From assembly GCA_029556615.1 (NCBI GenBank), contig JAKQDD010000086.1:1-64000 (forward strand): a stretch of DNA of 64,000 bases, read 5' to 3'. This stretch comes from Verrucomicrobiota bacterium. GTDB taxonomy: Bacteria > Verrucomicrobiota > Verrucomicrobiia > Limisphaerales > J093. Position numbers and translations under genes: made by a program. Positions within the stretch are counted from its first letter, which is position 1, and every line of letters begins with the position of its first letter. The notes beneath the pieces were generated by a model. That model worked only from the letters and a program-made list of their open reading frames with translations. It had not been told where the DNA came from and did not search any database. Positions 21,249 through 27,955 of the stretch are shown here, piece by piece.

Positions 21249-21800
21249 GGGCGCGAGGATTGTCCAATCCAGCGGGCGCCGCCAGCCGATTCCTTTGTCC
21301 CCATTCCCTTGTCGCGTGGCGGACAGGATTGCAGCCGGGGGCTCTTTGATCTGAACCGCCACAGGTCGACCGCTGGCCAGTCGCCCCCTCGACGGGGCTC
21401 AGGACAGGCTGCCTCGGCCCCTCGGGGTCGGGTGCGCCGCGATTTCACTCCCCGCGGTCCGCGCCCGCGGCGGGGGCGGCGCGATAACTGCGGAACTGCA
21501 GTCGCGAGGGCGGAGGAACTTGACGGACCCGGCGTTCGAGCGCACTGTTTTCCCGAGCGGATTAGTCTGGGTCTGCAATGGATCCGCGGGTCTGATGGCG
21601 CGTGCCATCGGAGGAAACCTGGGTGGTCGGGCCGCCACCTGAAGAGTCGGATTGCGTTGGCGCAATGGAGCCTCGGACGCGGTGGCCCAGGGTGAGATGC
21701 GCGCCTTTTCGGTGGCGGGTTTCGCTCGAAGGAGGGGGATCGTGCCGCGTCGGAGGGCGGCATGGCCTGCCAAGGCAATCACAACCCCAGCGTTTCCACG
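21249..21800. other. Intergenic region, no supported gene
   Basis: About 550 bases between the divergently placed S9 peptidase and a small membrane protein. Open frames here lack family resemblance. CGACGGGGCTCAGGACAGG near 21397-21415 resembles phrases common in interspersed repeats of high-GC genomes, but I find no second copy in this window. A TTGACG at about 21519 could start a plus-strand promoter. I see nothing else. Confidence 0.4.
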
Positions 21801-22211
21801 ATGAACAAAGCCGTCGGAGTGCAAATGATCGTCTACAGCCTGCTGCTCGCGGGTCTTAGCTACTTCATCAACCATCTGGCGCCGTCGCTGGCCCGATCGA
21901 TTCTGATCGTGGGACTGGCGGGGGCGGTGGTCTTCCTGATCGCCAGCATTCGGACCCTTGCCGGCAATCGCAGCAAGGTGTTGCCCCTGCTGACGCTGAT
22001 CCCGGTCAACCTGATGCTGCTGGCGAACACGGTGTCGATGTGGGAAGGCGGCAGCCCGGGGATGCCGGAAGGGCGGACTCTGCCGATGATCGTCAGTCTG
22101 CTGTTCGTCTTGTCGTTCGCGATGCTGGTGCGGATTGCCTACGCCGGAGTGGTGTTTCAGGCCCCGCCCACCGGTTCGACGCCCCCGTCACCGACGCGAG
22201 CGCGGCCCTGA
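21801..22211 (+). CDS. Small integral membrane protein, unknown function
   Basis: 136 residues from the ATG at 21801. Four hydrophobic segments are visible, around MIVYSLLLAGLSYFI, SILIVGLAGAVVFLIA, VLPLLTLIPVNLMLLA and MIVSLLFVLSFAMLVRI, with a proline-rich tail. I do not recognise the family. An ATG at 21762 would add 13 polar residues. It is convergent with the DUF1080 gene (36 bases apart). Confidence 0.65.
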   Translation: MNKAVGVQMIVYSLLLAGLSYFINHLAPSLARSILIVGLAGAVVFLIASIRTLAGNRSKVLPLLTLIPVNLMLLANTVSMWEGGSPGMPEGRTLPMIVSLLFVLSFAMLVRIAYAGVVFQAPPTGSTPPSPTRARP

Positions 22212-22247
22212 ACCCGGCCTTCGTGCGGAAGGCCGGGTGAGCCAGAC

Positions 22248-23003
22248 TCAGTTGAGGTCGCGAATCTGGATCCGCTTGAACCGGATGCGGAGCTGATCCC
22301 CCGTGTGAATCTGGAGGGCGATATGCCCGCGCTCGCCCACGCGGCGCGCGCGATGCGTCGCATCGTCCAGCACCCCCCGACCGTCGTACGCCATGACCTC
22401 GACCCCGTTGAGCGTCGCGGTCAACCGAGGACCGGCGGCGGTGATTTCGAGCGAGTTCCACCCGGGCGGTTCATCCGAGTAGCGAAAGGTCAACCCGGGG
22501 CGCGCCATCGAGCGATCGACCCATTGACCCTTGGAAACCGCGGGCCACAGCCAGCGCTGGTTCCCGCGGGTCTCATCCCACACCATGCCGGTGCGCCAGG
22601 GTTCCGGCGGGTTGATATCCACCTGCGGGCCGTCCAGCCAGCCCGCGGCCGGGTCATAGCGGCTGCGCACTTGCACCCCGCTGTTGCCCGGGCTGTCCCG
22701 GTAAGCCTGGAACTCGAGCCGCAGGGTGAAATCGCCATACTCGCGCTCGCTCACAAGCCAGATGTAGTCGTGTTTGCCGGCCCCCATCGAGTCCGCCACG
22801 ATGGCGCCCTCCTCGACCCGCCACCAGGTTCGGCCTCGGTCCTCCGGCTTGCACTGGACCGTCCAGCCCGACAGATCCCGCCCGTTGAACAGGGACTGCC
22901 ACTCGTCGGCCGCCCGGGCGGCAGCGCCCATGAGAAAAACGCACGCCAGGGATCGCAACCACCCCCGGCCCGCGCCAAGACGCCAAGTTGTCATCGTTGT
23001 CAT
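22248..23003 (-). CDS. DUF1080 (3-keto-disaccharide hydrolase type) secreted protein
   Basis: 251 residues with a signal peptide ending near ARAAD. The DUF1080 concanavalin-like fold is marked by WQSLFNGRDLSGW at the start, then YGDFTLRLEFQAY, GNSGVQVRSRY, and the final GHIALQIHTGDQLRIRFKRIQIRDL. Characterised members hydrolyse 3-keto-glycosides; many are uncharacterised. Abundance of this family is typical of Verrucomicrobiota and Planctomycetes. Repeat A4 lies 35 bases upstream of the start. Confidence 0.9.
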   Translation of the reverse strand: MTTMTTWRLGAGRGWLRSLACVFLMGAAARAADEWQSLFNGRDLSGWTVQCKPEDRGRTWWRVEEGAIVADSMGAGKHDYIWLVSEREYGDFTLRLEFQAYRDSPGNSGVQVRSRYDPAAGWLDGPQVDINPPEPWRTGMVWDETRGNQRWLWPAVSKGQWVDRSMARPGLTFRYSDEPPGWNSLEITAAGPRLTATLNGVEVMAYDGRGVLDDATHRARRVGERGHIALQIHTGDQLRIRFKRIQIRDLN

Positions 23004-23037
23004 GAGTCGAGGTTGTCCCTTCCAATCAGAGCCTTCA

Positions 23038-23129
23038 GCGCAGAGGCTGGCCGATCACCAGGAGCACAAGCGCTTCGTTGCGGATCTCAAGAGGGATTTG
23101 TCAACTATTTAAATGCGACCCCATTGCCT
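23038..23129 (+). repeat. Dispersed repeat family A, copy A4 (right end only, diverged)
   Basis: Only the last 92 bases of family A. It reads AQRLADHQEHKRFVADLKRD where A2 reads AQRLADDQERERLVAALRGD: several changes are conservative at the protein level, hinting that the right end once coded for protein. It finishes with the conserved ATGCGACCCCATTGCCT, whose final base is at the stop codon of a small minus-strand frame. Confidence 0.8.
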
Positions 23130-23245
23130 TATGCCTTTGTCCGGTGATGCACAGCACCACCGACCAGATGCCAATAGACGTGCGCCACATGGGAGGCGAG
23201 GAATGTGCCGAGTGCGCCAACGGTCAGAGTCACCGGCTCTGGCAT
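23129..23245 (-). CDS. Possible 38-residue hydrophobic small protein
   Basis: ATG at 23243-23245, TAA at 23129-23131. The product starts MPEPVTLTVGALGTFLAS, continues with HVAHVYWHLVG and ends VHHRTKA: a single short hydrophobic helix with several histidines. It lies downstream of tRNA-Gly on the same strand, between the tRNA and repeat A4. No strong ribosome-binding site is seen, and I do not recognise a family with confidence. It may be a real microprotein or a chance frame. Confidence 0.3.
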   Translation of the reverse strand: MPEPVTLTVGALGTFLASHVAHVYWHLVGGAVHHRTKA

Positions 23246-23382
23246 GCGTGCAGCCTACGAATCATCCTGGGAGGGTGCGAGCAGATTCTTGCCGGCTTGA
23301 TTTGGGTCTGAAGCTGGAGAACTCCTCGCAAGATGGGGATCGAATACCCGGTGTCGGTCTTGCTTCGAAACAGCCGGCTTGG

Positions 23383-23456
23383 AGCGAGCGAAGGGATTCG
23401 AACCCTCGACATTCACCTTGGCAAGGTGACGCTCTACCAGGCTGAGCTACGCTCGC
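23383..23456 (-). tRNA. tRNA-Gly(GCC)
   Basis: Minus strand folds as a full cloverleaf: acceptor GCGAGCG pairing with CGCTCGC, D arm GCTC/GAGC, anticodon stem TCACC/GGTGA with loop TTGCCAA (anticodon GCC), and T arm GAGGG-TTCGAAT-CCCTT. The discriminator base is U, usual for bacterial tRNA-Gly. The CCA end is not encoded. It decodes GGC, a favoured codon in this high-GC DNA. Confidence 0.97.
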
Positions 23457-23573
23457 TTCCCGTCCAGCGGGGTTTGACCCTACGCGGACCGGCCGCGAAT
23501 GCAAGCCCTGTTTTCTCCCCGTTTTCGACTTTCGACTTCGACAGCGCGGGTCGGGCTCTGGCACGATGGCGGC

Positions 23574-24182
23574 GTGGGCGTCACCCCGCGTCAATTCGAC
23601 GTCATGCGCCGCCGGTTGACGGCGCCGCGCCGGGCTCCGGAACCGGCCGTGACCGGAGCCGACCGGGAGGCCGGGGCAAGGCGCGCGGTGATCCTGGGAA
23701 TTGACCCCTCGCTGCGGGGGACCGGGTATGGCGTGATCGCGGCGGAGCGATCGGGCGTGCGCGCGGTGGCGCAGGGGGTGGTGGTGTGCCCAGCCTCGTG
23801 GGAACGGTCGCGGTGCCTCGCGCGCATCAGCCTCGAGATCCGGGAGGTCGTCCGCCGCCACGCGCCCGCGGCGTGCGTGGTCGAGGGGTTGTTCTACGCC
23901 CAGAACTACAAGACGGCGCTGATCATGGGCGAGGCGCGCGGGGCGAGCCTTGCGGCGGTGGCGGAAGCCGGGGTGGCGGTGTTCGAAATCTCGCCCCGGA
24001 AGGTGAAACAGGCGATTGTCGGGTACGGTGCTGCGCAGAAGACGGCGGTGGCGCGGATGGTGCAACGGATGCTGGGTTTGGCCGAGGCGCCGGCGGCGGA
24101 CGCGGCCGACGCGCTGGCGCTCGCGTTGGCGTACGCGCAGGAGAGGGGCCGATACAGCCTCTCGGCGCCCAAACGACTATGA
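23574..24182 (+). CDS. ruvC: Holliday junction endonuclease RuvC
   Basis: Resolves Holliday junctions with RuvAB. The catalytic acids are visible: D in LGIDPSLRGTGYG, E in VVEGLFYAQN, and the D-x2-D pair in ADAADALALAL. The KTALIMGEARG and AAQKTAVARMV segments are typical. The RuvC core begins near AVILGIDPS; an N-terminal extension of about 35-40 residues precedes it. I take the GTG at 23574 (GVTPRQFDVMRRRL); the ATG at 23604 is an alternative. The stop overlaps the ruvA ATG. Confidence 0.94.
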   Translation: MGVTPRQFDVMRRRLTAPRRAPEPAVTGADREAGARRAVILGIDPSLRGTGYGVIAAERSGVRAVAQGVVVCPASWERSRCLARISLEIREVVRRHAPAACVVEGLFYAQNYKTALIMGEARGASLAAVAEAGVAVFEISPRKVKQAIVGYGAAQKTAVARMVQRMLGLAEAPAADAADALALALAYAQERGRYSLSAPKRL

Positions 24183-24787
24183 TCACTTTTGTCCAGGGCA
24201 CGCTCGTCGAGGCGTTGCCGACGCAGGTGACAGTGGACGTCCACGGCGTGGGCTACGAGGTATTGATCCCGCTCTCGGCGTTCGACCGGCTGCCGCCGGT
24301 GGGGAGCGCGGTCAAGCTCCTCACGCATCTGGCCGTCCGCGAAGACGCGCAGACGTTGTACGGTTTCCTGACGCCGCCGGAGCGGGATTTGTTCCGGATG
24401 CTGATCCACACGGTGAGCGGGATCGGGCCGAAGACGGCGTTGAACGTGTTGAGCGGGATGACGCCGACGGCGTTTCGGGGGGCGGTGGCGGCCGGCGACG
24501 TGAAGGCCTTGTCGCGGATCAGCGGCGTGGGGAAGAAGACGGCCGAGCGGATCGTGGTCGAGCTTCGGGACAAGGTGGGCGCCGCGGGGGCGTGGGAGGC
24601 GAGCAGCGCCGCACGGGGAGCGAGCCCCGAACAGGAGCGGTTCAACGATGCGGTGCTGGCGTTGATCGCCCTGGACCTCAAACCGCCCCAGGCGCACGAG
24701 GCGGCGCGGGCGGCGCAGGCGGTGCTTGGGCCGCAGGCCACGGTCGAGGAGCTCGTCCGCGCGGCGTTGAAGCGGGGGCTGGGATGA
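24179..24787 (+). CDS. ruvA: Holliday junction DNA helicase subunit RuvA
   Basis: 202 residues, the usual size. The N-terminal OB fold is in MITFVQGTLVEALPTQVTVDVHGVGYEV. Helix-hairpin-helix motifs are at VSGIGPKTALNVLSG and ISGVGKKTAERIVVELRDK, and domain III at the C-terminus (NDAVLALIALDLKPPQA) binds RuvB. It overlaps ruvC at its start and the acyltransferase gene at its stop (ATGA on both sides), so all three are cotranslated. ruvB is not in the window. Confidence 0.96.
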   Translation: MITFVQGTLVEALPTQVTVDVHGVGYEVLIPLSAFDRLPPVGSAVKLLTHLAVREDAQTLYGFLTPPERDLFRMLIHTVSGIGPKTALNVLSGMTPTAFRGAVAAGDVKALSRISGVGKKTAERIVVELRDKVGAAGAWEASSAARGASPEQERFNDAVLALIALDLKPPQAHEAARAAQAVLGPQATVEELVRAALKRGLG

Positions 24788-25497
24788 CGAAAGAGGCTGT
24801 GCAAGCCAGCCCGGGGCGGCCCCGGAGCTCGGGCGTGGTGCGGCCGGAGCGGGCGGCCCTGGGCGGGAGGGTGATGGCGGCGCTCGTGTACGCCGTGGTG
24901 CGCGCCGTGGACGCCACGATCCGCTACAGGCTCGAGGATCCCGCGGGCAGCATGGCCGTGGCGGAACGCGAGCGCGTGATCTTCGCCATCTGGCACAACC
25001 GGCTTTCCCTGTCGCTGATGCTGTATTCGCGGTTGATCCGGAAGAAGGATCCGGCGCGGCGGATGGCAGCCATGGTCAGCGCGAGCCGGGACGGGGGGCT
25101 GCTGGCGCGAGTTCTCGAGTGGTTTGGCGTGACGCCGGTGCGGGGGTCGAGCAGCCGGCGGGGGCCGCAGGCGATGCTCGAACTGACAACCTGGGCGGAG
25201 CGGGGGCACGACCTGGCCATCACGCCGGACGGACCGCGGGGACCCCGGTACGTGGTGCAGGAAGGGGTCATTGCCGCCGCCCAATTGACCGGGCTGGCGA
25301 TTCTCCCGGCGAGCACCCATCTGTCGAGGAAGTGGCAGGCGAAGAGCTGGGATCGCTTTCAAGTGCCCCTGCCTTTCAGCCGGTGCGCGGTCCGACTGGG
25401 CACGCCGATCCGCGTGCCCCGCGACGCGGGAGAGCCGGAGCGGGAGGCGTGTCGGCGCCAGCTCGAAGAGAGCCTCCGGGCGATCACCGAGGATTGA
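24784..25497 (+). CDS. DUF374-type lysophospholipid/lipid A acyltransferase
   Basis: 237 residues of the DUF374 acyltransferase family. FAIWHNRL carries the catalytic His pattern, VSASRDGG and the APVRGSS-like TPVRGSSSRRG follow, and ITPDGPRGPRYVVQEGV is the family hallmark. It probably acylates a lysophospholipid or lipid A precursor at the inner membrane. An ATGA overlap with ruvA suggests operon expression. A start downstream cannot be excluded because the first 30 residues are not conserved. Confidence 0.85.
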   Translation: MTKEAVQASPGRPRSSGVVRPERAALGGRVMAALVYAVVRAVDATIRYRLEDPAGSMAVAERERVIFAIWHNRLSLSLMLYSRLIRKKDPARRMAAMVSASRDGGLLARVLEWFGVTPVRGSSSRRGPQAMLELTTWAERGHDLAITPDGPRGPRYVVQEGVIAAAQLTGLAILPASTHLSRKWQAKSWDRFQVPLPFSRCAVRLGTPIRVPRDAGEPEREACRRQLEESLRAITED

Positions 25498-25534
25498 CAA
25501 CGCCCCGCCCCGCTGGAACGAAGGACACAGTGCC

Positions 25535-26281
25535 ATGAAACGCAGAAGCACACAAACAGGCCGGCCGGAGCCCGCCATCGCCCCGGCCGGGTCCGGGTCC
25601 GACGGGGGATTGCCGGCGGCCGCGAGCGGGACCGGGGGTGGGCCGGCGGATGGCGGGCCCGATGATCTTGCTTTGGTGGCGCGGGCGCAGGCTGGGGAAC
25701 TCGAGGCGTTCGAGACGCTGGTGAGCCGGTACGAGAACCGCGTCTACTCGCTGGCGCTGCGGATCCTGCGTCATGAGCAGGACGCAGAAGACATCACCCA
25801 GCAGACCTTCATGAACGCCCTCGAACATCTCGAGGGTTTCCGACGCGAGTCCGCGTTCTCGACGTGGCTCTTCCGGATCGCGACCTACGCGGCCCTCAAG
25901 ATCATCCGGAAGCGCAAGGGCCTGGACTGGGTTTCGCTCGAGGCGGAAACGGAGCGGACGCTCGATGACGAGCCGGCGCCGCACCCGGAGTTCATCGCCG
26001 ATTGGCGGCACTCGCCGCAGGCGCTGGTGCAACGACGGGAGACGCTGCGGGTGATCGAGGGCGCGCTCGACGAGCTCGACGAGAAGCACCGGCTGGTGTT
26101 CCTGCTGCGGGATGTCGAGGGGCTCTCGGTCCGGGAGACGGCCCAGGCGCTGGGCCTCAGCGAAGTCAACGTGAAGGTGCGGCTCCTGCGGGCCCGGTTG
26201 CGGCTGCGGGAGACGTTGACCCGCGTGTTTGGAGATCCGGCGCACCGGTTGGCGCCCCATGCGCATGAGGAGGCGGAGTGA
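25535..26281 (+). CDS. ECF (RpoE-type) sigma factor
   Basis: 248 residues. Region 2 runs through FETLVSRYENRVYSLALRIL, DAEDITQQTFMNAL and FSTWLFRIATYAALKIIRK. Region 4 is LDELDEKHRLVFLLRDVEGLS to NVKVRLLRARLRLRE. A Gly/Ala-rich N-terminal tail of about 45 residues is unusual but low complexity. The anti-sigma gene follows after 217 bases, so activity is likely gated by it. Controlled genes cannot be named from this window. Confidence 0.93.
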   Translation: MKRRSTQTGRPEPAIAPAGSGSDGGLPAAASGTGGGPADGGPDDLALVARAQAGELEAFETLVSRYENRVYSLALRILRHEQDAEDITQQTFMNALEHLEGFRRESAFSTWLFRIATYAALKIIRKRKGLDWVSLEAETERTLDDEPAPHPEFIADWRHSPQALVQRRETLRVIEGALDELDEKHRLVFLLRDVEGLSVRETAQALGLSEVNVKVRLLRARLRLRETLTRVFGDPAHRLAPHAHEEAE

Positions 26282-26292
26282 CACCGAGGACA

Positions 26293-26332
26293 GTGCGTCA
26301 GTGCGTCAGTGCGCCAGTGCGTCAGTGCGCGG
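26293..26332 (+). repeat. Tandem 8-base repeat, five copies
   Basis: Units GTGCGTCA, GTGCGTCA, GTGCGCCA, GTGCGTCA and GTGCGCGG lie directly downstream of the sigma-factor stop codon and before the anti-sigma gene. Two substitutions break perfection. Copy number could vary by slippage and change the sigma/anti-sigma ratio if the leader is transcribed. Confidence 0.9.
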
Positions 26333-26498
26333 ACTGTGTTTGCCGGCGGGCAAGGGGCGCTTGTCCGCCGCAGCCCGGGCGGGGTTGCAGGCTCATGGAG
26401 CGCCGCCTGACGGCAGCGGCTACGGAGTGGACTTGTAACCCGGCGGCGGGTTCGAGGCTCAACGGCAATAGGCCCCGTGGGGATGTCGGGTGGCGGAT

Positions 26499-26765
26499 AT
26501 GAAATGTGACAAACTGCTGGCAGCGCTGAACGACTACGTGGATGGCGGGATTGCGCCCGGGCTATGCGCGGAGCTCGAACGGCATCTGGCCGGGTGCAAC
26601 CCGTGCCAGGTGGTGGTCGACAATATCCGGCGGACGATCACGCTCTACCGGGACGGCCAGCCGTACCGGTTGCCGGTGGCCTTTCGTCGGCGTCTCCACA
26701 CGGCGCTCCGGGCACAATGGAAGAAGCGCCACCCGGGACCCGGCAAGGACCGTTCGGGGCGTTGA
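26499..26765 (+). CDS. Zinc-finger (zf-HC2) anti-sigma factor, soluble
   Basis: 88 residues from ATG 26499 (GTG 26490 is an alternative). The anti-sigma zinc motif H-x3-C-x2-C is in RHLAGCNPCQ, preceded by an upstream Cys in MKCDKLL. No membrane span follows, so it is a cytoplasmic anti-sigma factor, probably redox-sensitive like other ZAS proteins. Its partner is the ECF sigma factor just upstream. Confidence 0.85.
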   Translation: MKCDKLLAALNDYVDGGIAPGLCAELERHLAGCNPCQVVVDNIRRTITLYRDGQPYRLPVAFRRRLHTALRAQWKKRHPGPGKDRSGR

Positions 26766-26850
26766 GCCGGATCCGGCCCGCTTGAACGGGACCGGATCGG
26801 CGGGTGTCAGAGGGGGTGCACGCGCATCCGGCATGAAACGGTGAGCAACG

Positions 26851-27942
26851 ATGAAATGGTCCTGGCGCATCGGCCGGATCGGGGGGATCACGGTCTATCT
26901 GCACGCGACGCTGCTGATTCTATTCGGCTGGGTGGGGTACCAGTACTACGCCTACCGGCACCGGATGGGGGACGTGACGGAGGCGGTGCTGTTCATCGCC
27001 TGTTTCCTTGGCATCGTGCTGCTGCACGAGCTGGGCCACGCGCTGGCCGCCCGGCATTACGGGATCCGGACCCGGGACATCACGCTGATGCCGATCGGGG
27101 GCCTGGCGCGGCTCGAGCGGATGCCGGAAGACCCCAAGCAAGAGCTGGTGGTGGCGCTGGCGGGACCGGCGGTGAATCTTCTGCTGGCGATCATCTACTG
27201 GGGCACCATCGGGCCGTTCACCGACGCACTCAACCTGCGGGAGCTGCGGTGGGTCGGCCAGTTCATGAACAAGCTGGTCCTGGCCAACCTCGCGATGGGC
27301 GTGTTCAACCTGGTCCCGGCGTTTCCCATGGACGGCGGCCGGGTTCTCCGGGCGCTCTTGGGCATGCGTTTTGGATTCGCGCGGGCGACCCGGTGGGCGG
27401 TGGACGTCGGCCAGGCGCTGGCGTTCGCGTTTGGCGCGGTAGGCTTGTACGCCATGCACCCGCTCTGGGTGTTCATCGCGCTGTTCGTCTACCTGGGGGC
27501 TGAGGACGAGGCGGAACTGCTGAAGGTGCGGGCGGTCCTGACCGGCGTGCCGATCCGCCAGGTCATGATCACGGATTTCCGGATGCTCGAGCCGGAGGAC
27601 CCGCTGCAGCGCGCGGTCGACCACACCCTCGCGGGGTTCCATCAGGATTTTCCCGTGGTCAGGGATGGGCGGGTGGTGGGGATGCTGACGCGGCGGGACC
27701 TGATGACGCACCTGGCGCGCGGCGGGCCGCAGGCGCGCGTCAGCGACTGCATGGCGCCGCATTTCCAGACGGCCAGTCCCGCCGAGGAAACCCAGGGCGC
27801 TTTTGCCCGGCTGACCACGAGCGACTGCCGGTCGCTCCCGGTGGTCGATCAAGGCCGGCTGGTGGGCATTCTCACCCTCGAGAACGTGGGGGAGTACCTT
27901 ACCATTCAATCCGCGTTGCGGGGCCGGGCGGTTGCCAGTTGA
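26851..27942 (+). CDS. M50 site-2 protease with two CBS domains
   Basis: 363 residues. The zinc site HELGH lies in membrane segment LGIVLLHELGHALAARHYG, and the second metal ligand is in NLVPAFPMDGGR. About five or six spans occupy residues 1-220. Two CBS domains follow (about 235-290 and 300-355), which in this family bind adenine nucleotides and gate proteolysis. Regulated intramembrane proteolysis is the family role; the nearby sigma/anti-sigma pair is tempting, but that anti-sigma factor has no membrane span, so it is not an obvious substrate. Confidence 0.92.
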   Translation: MKWSWRIGRIGGITVYLHATLLILFGWVGYQYYAYRHRMGDVTEAVLFIACFLGIVLLHELGHALAARHYGIRTRDITLMPIGGLARLERMPEDPKQELVVALAGPAVNLLLAIIYWGTIGPFTDALNLRELRWVGQFMNKLVLANLAMGVFNLVPAFPMDGGRVLRALLGMRFGFARATRWAVDVGQALAFAFGAVGLYAMHPLWVFIALFVYLGAEDEAELLKVRAVLTGVPIRQVMITDFRMLEPEDPLQRAVDHTLAGFHQDFPVVRDGRVVGMLTRRDLMTHLARGGPQARVSDCMAPHFQTASPAEETQGAFARLTTSDCRSLPVVDQGRLVGILTLENVGEYLTIQSALRGRAVAS

Positions 27943-27955
27943 CCCATCCAGTGCC

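Noticed and set aside
23333-23382. A second tRNA or attachment-site duplication next to tRNA-Gly
   Set aside because: The bases beside the tRNA do not repeat its 3' end and do not fold into a cloverleaf.
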